Source: an uncultured Succinivibrionaceae bacterium
GTDB lineage: Bacteria > Pseudomonadota > Gammaproteobacteria > Enterobacterales > Succinivibrionaceae
Length of the DNA stretch: 64,000 bases
Direction of reading: 5' to 3'
NCBI GenBank assembly: GCA_944393045.1
Contig: CALXYT010000002.1
Location: forward strand, 79,916-143,915
Every line of letters begins with the position of its first letter. Positions within the stretch are counted from its first letter, which is position 1. The notes below the pieces were generated by a model. That model saw nothing but the letters and a program-made list of their open reading frames with translations, searched no databases and was not told the origin of the DNA. A program made the position numbers and the translations under genes. This document shows, in pieces, positions 20,448-29,722 of this stretch.

Positions 20448-22070
20448 TTACCAACGATAATATAAATCATTAAATATTGCTAAACCCATTAGCACCAATA
20501 AAAACAACAAACCAATATTTATTAAAGCTTTCATTACCTTATATGGTAATGGCTTACCTCTAACCCATTCAAAAATATAAAATACTAAATGAGCACCATC
20601 TAATACAGGTATTGGTAATAAATTAAATATCCCTAAGTTTACACTAATAAGGGCTAAGAAACTTAAATAAACTACTACATCAATTCTAGCAGTCATTCCA
20701 GCCCCCTTAGCTATACCTATTGGTCCTGAAACATTTTTATAAGAGATATCACCAGTAATAAATTTTCCTATGAACTTAAATGTTACTACTGACATATCAT
20801 AAGTTTTAACTGCGCCTTTAACTATGGCCTCAAAGAATGAACTCTGTTTATTAAACCTAAGTTCTTCATACCCTTCAAAATGTGGAGCAATACCAGCATA
20901 ACCTACATCATCACCACGGCTGTCTTTCTTAGCGCCAGGTGTTAATTGTAAAGGTAAAAATCTACCTTCACGTAATACCACCACCTCAAAGGTCTGATTA
21001 ACACGGTTTTTTACATAATCAGCAAAATCACGCCAAATAACGCACTGAGTATCATTATAGCTAAGCAAGTACTCATTTTCACCTAAGTTATAATTTATCA
21101 CTTCATGTCCGTTATCTTTAGTAATTACTGAAAGAGGTTCTTTAACAGTTTTTAAACCGTTTAAAGTTTGAATTTCCAGTTTTACAGGTGTGTTATTATC
21201 TTGCTTAACCATTTGCACAAAGTTTGCTTTAGCTAAGCAATCATTATTACCATATTGTAAGATAATATCACCTTTCCTAAAACCTGCTCTTGAGGCAGCT
21301 GATGGAACATCGACATAATCAACTTTAGAGGTAATTAAACCTGACAAAGGGGTAAAGCCAAGCTTATCAAAAACCTTCATATTATCAGGTTCAAGTTCCC
21401 AGTCCTCAAGCGGTAATACTACATTACGTAATGGCTCTTTACCATAATTACCCTTTACTGCTAAAGTAACCTCTTTATCGCCCATATGGCTTACTAGTTG
21501 ATAAATACCCTCTTCCCAATCTTCAACATGAATATCACCAACGTTAATAATTACATCACTGGTGCGTAGTCCTGCATGATAGGCTACAGATCCAGGTTCT
21601 ACTGAAACTGCTGGGCGGAGCGTTTGAATGCCAAGCATAAATACTAGGCAATAAAGTAAAAACGCTAATACGATATTACTTAATGGACCTGCTGCTACGA
21701 TTAAGAATTTTTGCCAAGCTTTTTTATGGGCAAAAGACTGCTCTTTAGTAAGATTAAGAGGATTAGTAGTTAAACTTGCATCTGTAGCAGTAGCATTATT
21801 TTCTGAAGAGTTATTATCTGACTTTTTATCATCTTCTTCCTTTATATCCTCGCCGTACATTTTTACGTAACCGCCTAAAGGAATTAAAGAGAAAGAATAC
21901 TCAGTCCCCTTTTTATCATGAACTGAAAATAATACCTTACCAAAACCAAAGGAGAAACGCTCAACGTATACTCCACATAATCTAGCAACTAAAAAATGTC
22001 CTAGCTCATGAATAACAATTAAAATTACAAGAGCAATAAGAAAATAAAAAATGTCTCCGATAACTTCCAT
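20448..22070 (-). CDS. rseP: site-2 zinc metalloprotease RseP
   Basis: Inner-membrane protease that cleaves within the membrane, releasing sigma-E from RseA in E. coli. The zinc motif HELGH is at residues 21-25, and the second motif is in NLLPIPVLDGAHLVFY near residue 500. Two PDZ-like regions lie between. At 540 residues it is about 90 longer than E. coli RseP. Part of this is an Asn/Ser/Thr/acidic insertion at about 76-108, just after the first membrane segment region. It is 7 bp from dxr and overlaps upstream sequence of bamA. Confidence 0.95.
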   Translation of the reverse strand: MEVIGDIFYFLIALVILIVIHELGHFLVARLCGVYVERFSFGFGKVLFSVHDKKGTEYSFSLIPLGGYVKMYGEDIKEEDDKKSDNNSSENNATATDASLTTNPLNLTKEQSFAHKKAWQKFLIVAAGPLSNIVLAFLLYCLVFMLGIQTLRPAVSVEPGSVAYHAGLRTSDVIINVGDIHVEDWEEGIYQLVSHMGDKEVTLAVKGNYGKEPLRNVVLPLEDWELEPDNMKVFDKLGFTPLSGLITSKVDYVDVPSAASRAGFRKGDIILQYGNNDCLAKANFVQMVKQDNNTPVKLEIQTLNGLKTVKEPLSVITKDNGHEVINYNLGENEYLLSYNDTQCVIWRDFADYVKNRVNQTFEVVVLREGRFLPLQLTPGAKKDSRGDDVGYAGIAPHFEGYEELRFNKQSSFFEAIVKGAVKTYDMSVVTFKFIGKFITGDISYKNVSGPIGIAKGAGMTARIDVVVYLSFLALISVNLGIFNLLPIPVLDGAHLVFYIFEWVRGKPLPYKVMKALINIGLLFLLVLMGLAIFNDLYYRW

Positions 22071-22077
22071 GTTGCAC

Positions 22078-23268
22078 CTATAAAACTGCTATTTCACTAT
22101 AAGCCTGCATTCTAGCTTTTAAATCAACTTCTAAAATAGCATCTAAATCATCATCACTTGCCAATACAAATTTCTCTGCCACACGAGCACAAACAGTATA
22201 AATATCGGTAAATGCAATATCACCTTGTAAAAACGCACCTACGGCAACTTCATTGGCAGCATTTACTGCTGTAGTCATAGCCTGTGAAACATTTGATGCC
22301 TCAATTGCTAATTTTAAGCAGGGGTATCTTGCAAAATCAGGTTTCATAAAAGTTAGGGCTGAAAGCATGGTAAAATCTAGCGGTTTTACCCCACTAGTTA
22401 TTCTTTTCGGCCATGCCATAGCACGAGCTATTGGCGTGCGCATATCAGGCTCACCTAACTGTGCTAATACTGAACCATCACAATATTGCACCATAGAATG
22501 AATTACACTTTGCGGATGAATTATTACTTCTATATCATCAGTCTTAGCATTAAAAAGCCAGCGAGCCTCAATAAACTCAAGCCCTTTATTCATCATTGTG
22601 GCACTATCGACACTTATTTTTTTTCCCATAGCCCAATTTGGATGCGCTACTGCCTGCGAAGGTGTTACATCTTTTAATTTAACAATATCAAGCTCTCTAA
22701 ATGGCCCTCCTGAACCTGTCAAGATAATTTTTGAGATAGATGCCTTAGGTAAATCACAACGGCCAATTAAAGCTTGCTCTTCTTCTGGTAGACACTGAAA
22801 AATTGCATTGTGTTCACTATCAACAGGTAATAACTTTGCCTTATAACGGCGAGCAGAATCCACAAAAATTCTTCCAGTCATTACCAAAGATTCTTTATTA
22901 GCTAAATAGATAGTTTTGCCTTGGCTTATAGCAGCTAATGTAGGTTTTAAACCAGCCGAACCTACAATTGCTGACATCACAGAATCAACCTCTTCTGATG
23001 TAGCTACTGCACATAGTGCTTCCTGCCCAAATAATACTTGCGTTTTATGACCTTCACTTTTTACTATTGCCCTTAATTCTTCACAGGCATTTTTTTCAGT
23101 CATAACTACAACTACTGGAGCAAACTCTCTAATAATTTGAGCCATTTTAAAATAGTTACTATGAGCAGTTGCCCCATAAAGAGTATAGCTATCTTTATGA
23201 CGAGCAATCACATCCAGTGTACTAGTTCCTATTGAACCAGTTGCCCCTAAAACTACCACGTTATTCAT
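22078..23268 (-). CDS. dxr: 1-deoxy-D-xylulose-5-phosphate reductoisomerase
   Basis: NADPH-dependent enzyme that makes MEP, the committed step of non-mevalonate isoprenoid synthesis. The 396 residues begin with the nucleotide-binding motif GATGSIGTSTLDVI. The metal and substrate blocks LLPVDSEHNAIFQCL and SVDSATMMNKGLEFIEA are intact. The product feeds UppS two genes upstream, which makes the lipid carrier used by MurJ substrates. The order cdsA-dxr-rseP resembles Pseudomonas more than E. coli, where dxr precedes uppS. Confidence 0.96.
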   Translation of the reverse strand: MNNVVVLGATGSIGTSTLDVIARHKDSYTLYGATAHSNYFKMAQIIREFAPVVVVMTEKNACEELRAIVKSEGHKTQVLFGQEALCAVATSEEVDSVMSAIVGSAGLKPTLAAISQGKTIYLANKESLVMTGRIFVDSARRYKAKLLPVDSEHNAIFQCLPEEEQALIGRCDLPKASISKIILTGSGGPFRELDIVKLKDVTPSQAVAHPNWAMGKKISVDSATMMNKGLEFIEARWLFNAKTDDIEVIIHPQSVIHSMVQYCDGSVLAQLGEPDMRTPIARAMAWPKRITSGVKPLDFTMLSALTFMKPDFARYPCLKLAIEASNVSQAMTTAVNAANEVAVGAFLQGDIAFTDIYTVCARVAEKFVLASDDDLDAILEVDLKARMQAYSEIAVL

Positions 23269-23280
23269 TAAAAAACCTTA

Positions 23281-24258
23281 CTAAGCAAGTAACCCATATA
23301 CTAGCAAAAAGCATGGTAATGCTGCTGTTAATGAATCAATACGATCAAGCATGCCACCATGCCCTGGGAAAATTATTCCAGAATCTTTAATATTTGCCTC
23401 ACGCTTAAACATACTTTCCGCTAAATCACCAACTACGGAAAATATTACGGCAACAATTACTCCAATTACAAGTGCTGATAAATCCTCAGCAAAACTATCA
23501 TCTAAAGAGCCGTAACCACTGAGGAAATAAACTAGTACAAATACTACCATAGCTAAAATTAGCCCACCTAAAAGCCCTTCTATTGTTTTATTAGGACTTA
23601 CATAAGGACTCATTTTATGTTTACCACAAAGTCTACCAGTAAAATACGCTCCTGAATCAGCAGCCCAAACTAAAGCCATAAGCGATAATAAAACTACGGC
23701 TCCAAAATTTGAGCTAATATCATAATTCTGTACACGTAAAAAAAGTAAAGCAAAAAAGAATGGTATTAACGTTAAATAACCACAAGTTGCTTTAACGTAC
23801 CATAATTTAAAAAAGGCTTTATTTTTTGGGTAAGTAAGCACTAGTACTAAACTAATTACCCACCAAATACCTGCTAACACAAATATTACACCTAGTAATG
23901 GATGCACCGCAAAAACATTAGTAAAACTTCCCACACTAATGCTTTGCATATCGGTAAAATCCCCCATAGAGATTTTAAAATAGACGTAAATTAAGGCAGT
24001 AATCACAATAGCCGAAAAGGTATAACCAATTTTAGCTGTTACTAAATTCTTTTTTATACAATTTGGTGGTAAATTAACACTACTTGATGACGCTTCAGGG
24101 GTATTTACAAAATTATTCGCAAAAACTAATTGCGCAAATTCATATGCCCCAACTGTTAGCACTAAAAAACAACCAGCTAAAAATAATTCATAAGAGGCAA
24201 ATAACCATAGTAGAGCAATTACTATTAAAATCAAACCTGTAATAATACGCTGTTTCAT
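23281..24258 (-). CDS. cdsA: phosphatidate cytidylyltransferase
   Basis: Polytopic inner-membrane enzyme that makes CDP-diacylglycerol for phospholipid synthesis. The 325 residues hold about eight hydrophobic segments. The C-terminal signature is intact: GDLAESMFKREANIKDSG followed by GHGGMLDRIDSL. It is slightly longer than E. coli CdsA (285), with a variable loop around residues 50-75. It lies 12 bp from both uppS and dxr. Confidence 0.94.
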   Translation of the reverse strand: MKQRIITGLILIVIALLWLFASYELFLAGCFLVLTVGAYEFAQLVFANNFVNTPEASSSSVNLPPNCIKKNLVTAKIGYTFSAIVITALIYVYFKISMGDFTDMQSISVGSFTNVFAVHPLLGVIFVLAGIWWVISLVLVLTYPKNKAFFKLWYVKATCGYLTLIPFFFALLFLRVQNYDISSNFGAVVLLSLMALVWAADSGAYFTGRLCGKHKMSPYVSPNKTIEGLLGGLILAMVVFVLVYFLSGYGSLDDSFAEDLSALVIGVIVAVIFSVVGDLAESMFKREANIKDSGIIFPGHGGMLDRIDSLTAALPCFLLVYGLLA

Positions 24259-24270
24259 AAATCCTCATTT

Positions 24271-25011
24271 CTAATTATCTGATTTTCTAATCTGCTCACC
24301 AGTTAGCCCAAAACGACGTTCTCGTTTCATAAAGCTATTTATGGCTTTCTCAAAATCAGACTTGGTAAAATCTGGCCATAGCACATCAGTAACATAAATT
24401 TCACTATAAGCAAGTTGCCAAAGTAAAAAATTACTTATTCGCTCTTCCCCACCAGTTCTTATTAATAAATCGACATCTGCGCATTCATTAAGATTTTCGG
24501 TAATAAGCTCTTCGGTAATATCATCAAGCTCTAAGGAGGTTCCTTTTTGAGCTATTATCTTCTTTACCGCCTGAACAATATCCCATCTACCACCATAATT
24601 AACAGCAATATTTAAAATTAAACCAGTATTGGCTGCTGTTAATTCATAGGCATCTTTAATTTTATCTTGCAAAGATCTTGATAATTTTTCAGTATTGCCA
24701 ATAACACGTAAGCGTATGTTATTTTTGTGAACAGATTGCACTTCATTAGACAACGCCCAAGTAAAAAGTTCCATTAGCCCTGAAACTTCTTCCTTAGGAC
24801 GTTTCCAATTTTCAGAAGAAAAAGCAAATAGCGTTAAACGCTCTATGCCTTTTTCTGCTGCATATGTAATAGCTTCTTTAACAGCATTAACACCTGCTTT
24901 ATGACCAGAAAGTCTGATCTTACCTCTGCTTTCTGCCCACCTTCCATTACCATCCATAATAATTCCAACATGTTTAGGCAAGGAAAACAGTAAAGAAGTA
25001 TTATCTGTCAT
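24271..25011 (-). CDS. uppS: undecaprenyl diphosphate synthase
   Basis: cis-Prenyltransferase making the C55 carrier lipid for cell-wall and O-antigen precursors. The catalytic Asp and the motif MDGNGRW lie at residues 19-25, followed by the substrate-binding SGHKAG. The LFAFSSENWKRP and LIRTGGEERISNFLLWQ blocks are conserved. The 246-residue length is normal. It lies between frr and cdsA. Confidence 0.96.
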   Translation of the reverse strand: MTDNTSLLFSLPKHVGIIMDGNGRWAESRGKIRLSGHKAGVNAVKEAITYAAEKGIERLTLFAFSSENWKRPKEEVSGLMELFTWALSNEVQSVHKNNIRLRVIGNTEKLSRSLQDKIKDAYELTAANTGLILNIAVNYGGRWDIVQAVKKIIAQKGTSLELDDITEELITENLNECADVDLLIRTGGEERISNFLLWQLAYSEIYVTDVLWPDFTKSDFEKAINSFMKRERRFGLTGEQIRKSDN

Positions 25012-25028
25012 TGTGCAATTCTCTTAGG

Positions 25029-25586
25029 TTAGATTTCCATTAATTCTTTTTCTTTTGCACTTAAAAGTTCATCGGTAGACTTAATGTAAGTATCAGTAAG
25101 TTTTTGGATTTCATCCTGAGCCTTACGATCTTCATCTTCAGAAATAGTCTTATCCTTTAATAATGCCTTAATTTCATTATTTGCATCACGACGAATATTT
25201 CTAATCTGCACTTTACCTTGTTCTACTTCTGCACGAACAATCTTAATTAATTCCTTACGACGTTCTTCTGTAAGTGGAGGTAATGGTACACGAATAGTAG
25301 TACCAGCAGAAACCGGATTTAAACCTAAGCCACTATTGATAATAGCCTTTTCTACTGCTTGAGCGCTATTACGATCAAACACAGTAACAACTAAAGTACG
25401 TGCATCTTCAACGTTTACCTGAGCAACTTGACGAAGTGGAGTTGAAGAACCGTAATAATCAACCATTACCCCGTCAAGGATAGCAGGTTGAGCACGACCA
25501 GTACGAATCTTTGACAGCTGAGACTTTAAAGCTTCTACTGCCTTATCCATTTTTGCCTTAGTTGCAGATTTAATATCATTAATCAC
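25029..25586 (-). CDS. frr: ribosome recycling factor
   Basis: Splits post-termination ribosomes together with EF-G. The conserved blocks [16 protein letters not shown] and [14 protein letters not shown] are present. I place the start at the GTG at 25586 (185 residues, the same length as E. coli RRF). This aligns with the E. coli N-terminus and has AAGG 8-9 nt upstream. The alternative GTG at 25595 would put that AAGG directly against the start codon. It lies 17 bp before uppS and about 50 bp after pyrH. Confidence 0.95.
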   Translation of the reverse strand: MINDIKSATKAKMDKAVEALKSQLSKIRTGRAQPAILDGVMVDYYGSSTPLRQVAQVNVEDARTLVVTVFDRNSAQAVEKAIINSGLGLNPVSAGTTIRVPLPPLTEERRKELIKIVRAEVEQGKVQIRNIRRDANNEIKALLKDKTISEDEDRKAQDEIQKLTDTYIKSTDELLSAKEKELMEI

Positions 25587-25635
25587 TTTAATCACCCTTG
25601 CTCAATGCTAAATTTATTACCAAAAACCTTAATTA

Positions 25636-26346
25636 TTACTTAATTAAAGTTCCTTCTTCTTGCCCCTTAATCACACGCACTAGCGCATTAGATTTATTCA
25701 TATTAAATACCTTAATTGGTAAGTTATGATCACGCGCTAAAACAAATGCAGGCAAATCCATTACCTTAAGTTCTTTTTCAATAACTTCTTGATAGGTAAG
25801 AGTTCTATATAAAGTTGCAGATGGATCTTTTACAGGATCTGCACTATATACACCATCTACTTTGGTGCCTTTAATTACAATATCAGCACCAATTTCAATA
25901 CCACGTAAACAAGCTGCGCTATCAGTAGTAAAGAAAGGATTACCTGTACCAGCTGAAAGAATTACTACTCGGCCAGACTTTAATTCATGTATAGCATCAC
26001 TCCAAGAATATGGAGTACAAACACCCTGCATTGGAATAGCACTCATTAATGTGGTAGGTACACCAATACGATATAATGCATCACGCATTGCTAAACCATT
26101 CATTACAGTAGCAAGCATTCCCATATGATCGCCTACTACACGATTTAATCCTGCTTGAGCTAATTTAGCTCCTCTAAAAATATTGCCTCCACCAATTACT
26201 AAGGCAACTTCAACACCCAGTTCAGCAATTTCTTTAATTTCTGAGGCCATGCGATGTAAAACTTCAGGATCAATACCAAAATCTTCCTTACCTTCTAAGG
26301 CCTCACCACTTAATTTTAGTAAAACTCGTTTAAATGCTGTTTCCAT
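25636..26346 (-). CDS. pyrH: uridylate kinase
   Basis: Hexameric bacterial UMP kinase of the amino-acid-kinase fold, feeding UTP and CTP synthesis. The 236 residues start with [19 protein letters not shown]. They contain the GGGNIFRG phosphate-binding loop and [12 protein letters not shown]. The gene follows tsf after a terminator and has its own strong promoter, so its expression is partly separate from rpsB-tsf. Confidence 0.96.
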   Translation of the reverse strand: METAFKRVLLKLSGEALEGKEDFGIDPEVLHRMASEIKEIAELGVEVALVIGGGNIFRGAKLAQAGLNRVVGDHMGMLATVMNGLAMRDALYRIGVPTTLMSAIPMQGVCTPYSWSDAIHELKSGRVVILSAGTGNPFFTTDSAACLRGIEIGADIVIKGTKVDGVYSADPVKDPSATLYRTLTYQEVIEKELKVMDLPAFVLARDHNLPIKVFNMNKSNALVRVIKGQEEGTLIK

Positions 26347-26426
26347 ATTAATGTCTATCCATTCTTTTCTTAAAGTTTGCTAATTACTTTTTATAGTAAT
26401 TATACAAGAATCTGATATGCCACATC

Positions 26427-26454
26427 ATTATACTTACCTTTAACTAAATTGCAA
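26427..26454 (-). promoter_or_regulatory. pyrH promoter
   Basis: On the minus strand TTGCAA (26454-26449), a 16-bp spacer and a perfect TATAAT (26432-26427), about 80 bp upstream of the pyrH ATG and downstream of the tsf terminator. A second TATAAT-like box lies closer to the gene near 26400. Confidence 0.75.
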
Positions 26455-26556
26455 AAAAAAACTCATTTACACATACCTAAAACATATATGACTCGACTAT
26501 TTAGTCTAAAAAAGCTTAACTAATGGTCAATATTCCCACTTCTAAAATTAGCTAGA

Positions 26557-26596
26557 CAAAAATAAAGGACAGGAGAAGAAACCTCATCCTGTCCTT
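26557..26596 (-). terminator. tsf intrinsic terminator
   Basis: On the minus strand AAGGACAGGA (26596-26587) pairs perfectly with TCCTGTCCTT (26574-26565) across a 12-nt loop, followed by TATTTTTG. It starts 20 bp after the tsf stop. Confidence 0.88.
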
Positions 26597-26615
26597 AGCT
26601 TTTTATGCTTAAAGC

Positions 26616-27518
26616 TTACTTCTGAGCAGCAGCTACTTGAGCAGCAACTTCTGATGCAAAGTCTACAACCTGCTTTTCAATACCTTCACCAACAACTAAA
26701 CGGATGAAAGACTTAGCAGTTGCATTCTGAGCCTTTAATAAATCACCAACTTTGATCTTATCGTTCTTAACGAAAGGTTGTGATACTAAAGAAATTTCAC
26801 CAGTGTACTTAGCCATACGACCATTAATCATCTTTTCAACGATTTCCTTTGGCTTTGGCTTATCTGATTCTTCATTTTCTTTTAACGCAATTTCGATCTG
26901 AACTTTGCGTTCATGTTCAACCTGTTCAGCAGGAACATCTTCAGGATTTACATATAAAGGTGAACAACCACAGATGTGCATTGCTACATCCTTAGCAAGC
27001 TGAGCATCACCACCATCGATGTCTACTAAAACACCAATACGCTTGTTACCATGAATGTAAAGACCTAAATTATTGCTAGTCATAGCAGCAATTCTACGAA
27101 TTGACATATTTTCGCCAATCTTAGCAATAAGGTTATTTAAAGTTACTTCAACAGTGTCAGCACTGTCTGGGTAAGTTAAAGCCTTAAGAGCTTCAACATC
27201 AGTAACGTTGTTAGCTAAAGCGAGCTTTGCAACTGTTTCACAGAAAGCATTGAAGCTTGCATCTTTAGCAACGAAGTCAGTTTCGCAGTTAACTTCTACA
27301 AGTAAAGCCTTATTGCCATCAACAGCAGAAACAATAACGCCTTCTGCAGTTACACGACCAGCCTTCTTAGCAGCCTTAGCCTGACCATTCTTACGCATGT
27401 TATCGATTGCAAGTTCGATGTTACCATCAGCTTCAACTAAAGCCTTCTTACAATCCATCATACCAGCACCGGTACGTTCACGTAATTCTTTAACAAGGGC
27501 AGCAGTAATATTTGCCAT
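26616..27518 (-). CDS. tsf: elongation factor Ts
   Basis: Nucleotide exchange factor that regenerates EF-Tu-GTP. The 300 residues begin [20 protein letters not shown] with the UBA-like N-terminal domain. The conserved NCETDFVAK segment lies in the core (about residue 78). It is the second gene of the rpsB-tsf operon, which is closed by a terminator. Confidence 0.97.
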   Translation of the reverse strand: MANITAALVKELRERTGAGMMDCKKALVEADGNIELAIDNMRKNGQAKAAKKAGRVTAEGVIVSAVDGNKALLVEVNCETDFVAKDASFNAFCETVAKLALANNVTDVEALKALTYPDSADTVEVTLNNLIAKIGENMSIRRIAAMTSNNLGLYIHGNKRIGVLVDIDGGDAQLAKDVAMHICGCSPLYVNPEDVPAEQVEHERKVQIEIALKENEESDKPKPKEIVEKMINGRMAKYTGEISLVSQPFVKNDKIKVGDLLKAQNATAKSFIRLVVGEGIEKQVVDFASEVAAQVAAAQK

Positions 27519-27548
27519 TTAAAAAATCCTTTAATCAGATGAGGTTAA

Positions 27549-27567
27549 TCGGGAGAGTATCTCCCGA
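27549..27567 (-). promoter_or_regulatory. hairpin between rpsB and tsf
   Basis: TCGGGAGA-GTA-TCTCCCGA forms a perfect 8-bp stem (11 bp on the minus strand counting one G-T pair) in the 70-bp gap between rpsB and tsf. No T tract follows, so it is more likely a partial attenuator or an RNA-processing/stability element than a full terminator. Confidence 0.6.
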
Positions 27568-27588
27568 CTAATGTTGCTTAATGGTTTA

Positions 27589-28320
27589 TTATTCAGCTAC
27601 TGGTTCTGCAGGAGCTTCTTTAGCCTGAGCAGTAGTAATTGATTCACGAGCTTCGTTAATCACACCAGCAACCTTATCAAGGTAAAGGCTGATTGCACGT
27701 ACAGCATCATCATTGCCAGGAATTACGTAATCTACGTTATCTGGACTTGAGTTAGTATCAACAACTGCAACTACTGGAATACCAAGGTTATTAGCTTCCT
27801 GAATAGCAATATGTTCAATTTCTGCATCAATTACAAAAATTACATCAGGTAAAGAACCCATGTTCTTGATACCACCACGGCTTCTTTCAAGCTTAGCCAT
27901 ATCACGCATACGGCCTAAAGATTCTTTCTTAGTAAGCTTGTCAAAAGTACCATCAGTAGACTGAGTTTCAAGCTCCTTTAAACGCTTGATAGACTGCTTA
28001 ACAGTGCTCCAGTTAGTAAGCATACCACCTAACCAACGGTGATTTACATAATACTGACCACAGCTTAATGCAGCTTCTTTAACCTTTTCACTTGCAGTAC
28101 GCTTAGTACCAACAAAAAGCACCTTACCCTTATTAGCAACTTTGCTGCTGATAAAGTTTAAAGCACTTTCAAAACAATCTTTAGTCTTGTCAAGGTTAAT
28201 GATATGAACACCATTGCGTGAGCCGTAGATATACTGCTTCATCTTTGGGTTCCAATAACGAGTCTGGTGACCGAAATGTACACCAGCATCAAGCATTTCA
28301 GTAATAGAAACATGTGCCAT
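27589..28320 (-). CDS. rpsB: 30S ribosomal protein S2
   Basis: Small-subunit ribosomal protein. The start is the ATG at 28320, giving 243 residues beginning [20 protein letters not shown], the conserved S2 start. The open frame continues upstream to 28470, but that part is the structured leader RNA, not protein. The conserved blocks [17 protein letters not shown] and GGMLTNW are intact. First gene of rpsB-tsf. Confidence 0.97.
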   Translation of the reverse strand: MAHVSITEMLDAGVHFGHQTRYWNPKMKQYIYGSRNGVHIINLDKTKDCFESALNFISSKVANKGKVLFVGTKRTASEKVKEAALSCGQYYVNHRWLGGMLTNWSTVKQSIKRLKELETQSTDGTFDKLTKKESLGRMRDMAKLERSRGGIKNMGSLPDVIFVIDAEIEHIAIQEANNLGIPVVAVVDTNSSPDNVDYVIPGNDDAVRAISLYLDKVAGVINEARESITTAQAKEAPAEPVAE

Positions 28321-28480
28321 AATATAAAAATCCTTAATGTTTGGGGTTAAGCCTCCACTGAACAGAATTACCAACCATAAGGCACCCCGGCAATTCCTAA
28401 AATTCAGTGTGTGATTTAGAAATAAAAAATTATGAGTTTCCTCATGCCTAATACTTTTTAGTATTTTCACCTAAAAAAGT
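28321..28480 (-). promoter_or_regulatory. rpsB leader RNA, S2-type autoregulatory element (t44-like)
   Basis: The ~160-nt leader folds as follows on the minus strand. A hairpin with a GAAA tetraloop lies at 28432-28445 (ATGAG/CTCAT). A long stem pairs CACTGAA (28409-28403 side: complement of TTCAGTG) with 28356-28362, continued by an inner pairing of 28392-28397 with 28364-28369. GGGGT at 28388-28384 inside this loop can pair with ACCCC at 28347-28343, a pseudoknot just upstream of the rpsB ribosome binding site. Gammaproteobacterial rpsB leaders (t44 RNA in E. coli) are known targets of S2 feedback, and the position and pseudoknot fit that family. Confidence 0.7.
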
Positions 28481-28486
28481 GGGCAA

Positions 28487-28515
28487 ATTATACACAGTTT
28501 CAAACTTTATTTCAA
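28487..28515 (-). promoter_or_regulatory. rpsB-tsf sigma-70 promoter
   Basis: On the minus strand TTGAAA (28515-28510), a 17-bp spacer and a perfect TATAAT (28492-28487), followed by the GC-rich TTGCCCAC discriminator typical of growth-rate-controlled ribosomal promoters. Transcription would start near 28480. Confidence 0.85.
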
Positions 28516-28863
28516 TAACAATAACTTAATTAACTACGAAAAAATAAATTTTATCTTTAGCCAGTACTTAGGCAATACCAAGTTATTTAAAAGCTTAGCA
28601 ATCCTGTTTTTTAACAAAACATATTGTTTTAACTTAGAACTAGGCATTTTACTAAATTATTTTTTTGCTAAAAATGCAAAATAATGTCAAACTAGCCCAC
28701 TTTTTGCATCGGTAAACAATAGCTAACATAACTTATTAATTTTTGCCTCAAAATAAAGCATTAAAATATTGCCTTGCACCTTAATAATGCAAACATGCCT
28801 TATAAAGGCAAGTTTTATGTTCAACTTTGAGCAAGTATATTCAGTTACCCTTTGGCAGTTCTT

Positions 28864-28893
28864 TATACATGCACCTTAGATAAGTGATATAAT
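28864..28893 (+). promoter_or_regulatory. map-glnD promoter with extended -10
   Basis: TGATATAAT: a perfect TATAAT at 28888-28893 preceded by the extended -10 TG, with a weak TATACA (28864-28869) 18 bp upstream. It overlaps the upstream ATG at 28892, which therefore cannot be the translation start. A small palindrome TGCCTTATAAAGGCA lies upstream at 28796-28810. Confidence 0.7.
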
Positions 28894-28924
28894 GAGTTGT
28901 TATTTTTTATTTAGGGAAAATGCG

Positions 28925-29719
28925 ATGGAAGTTACAATAAAAACTCAAGAAGAAATCGAAAAAATGCGTGTAGCAGGCAAACTTGCTGCTGATGTACTTG
29001 AAATGATTACCCCTTATGTTAAAGCAGGAGTAACTACTTTAGAGCTTGATAATATCATGCTTGACTATATTGAAAATACTCAGCATGCTATTAGCGCTTG
29101 CCTTAACTATCATGGCTACCCAAAAGCTACTTGCATTTCAGTTAATGAAGTGGTTTGTCATGGTATACCTTCTGTTAAACACCTTCATAATGGCGATATC
29201 GTAAACATAGATGTAACTGTTATTAAAGATGGTTATCATGGCGATACTAATATGATGTATGTAGTTGGTGATACCTCACCGCGCAATAAATCATTAATTA
29301 ATTGCGCCAGAAATTCGCTTTATGAAGCCATAAGAGCTATGGGACCTGGCAGAAACCTTACTTTAGTTGGTGAAACTATTGAAAAAGTAGTGGCTAATAC
29401 AGGTTTTTCTATTGTAAGAGACTATTGTGGTCACGGTATTGGTAAGGAATTTCATGAAGATCCTATGGTTCTTCATTATAAAAACTCACTAAACCTTATC
29501 TTAAAACCTGGCATGACTTTTACAATTGAACCTATGATTAATGCTGGAACCTATAAGTGCAAAGTAAACCATAAGGATGGATGGACTGTAACTACTGCTG
29601 ATAAACAACCATCTGCACAATTTGAACATACTATCCTTATTACTGAAACAGGCTGTGAAGTATTAACTTTACGTTCAGATGAAAACTTTGACCGTATTAT
29701 TTATAACCCACAGGCTTAA
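28925..29719 (+). CDS. map: methionine aminopeptidase, type I
   Basis: Removes the initiator Met from nascent proteins. The ATG at 28925 (264 residues, the E. coli length) is chosen because AGGGA lies 7 nt upstream and because the in-frame ATG at 28892 sits inside the promoter. All metal ligands are visible: Asp in NIDVTV, Asp in YHGDTNMM, His in GHGIGKEFHEDP, Glu in FTIEPMIN and Glu in FEHTILIT. It is divergent from rpsB, as in E. coli, and is followed by glnD after 3 bp. Confidence 0.96.
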   Translation: MEVTIKTQEEIEKMRVAGKLAADVLEMITPYVKAGVTTLELDNIMLDYIENTQHAISACLNYHGYPKATCISVNEVVCHGIPSVKHLHNGDIVNIDVTVIKDGYHGDTNMMYVVGDTSPRNKSLINCARNSLYEAIRAMGPGRNLTLVGETIEKVVANTGFSIVRDYCGHGIGKEFHEDPMVLHYKNSLNLILKPGMTFTIEPMINAGTYKCKVNHKDGWTVTTADKQPSAQFEHTILITETGCEVLTLRSDENFDRIIYNPQA

Positions 29720-29722
29720 ATT

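Noticed and set aside
28321..28470. Open frame extending rpsB upstream by 50 codons
   Set aside because: It overlaps the structured leader and starts close to the predicted transcription start; conserved S2 begins at 28320.
28892..28924. Upstream ATG for map
   Set aside because: It lies inside the TATAAT box; AGGGA fits the ATG at 28925 and the resulting length matches known enzymes.
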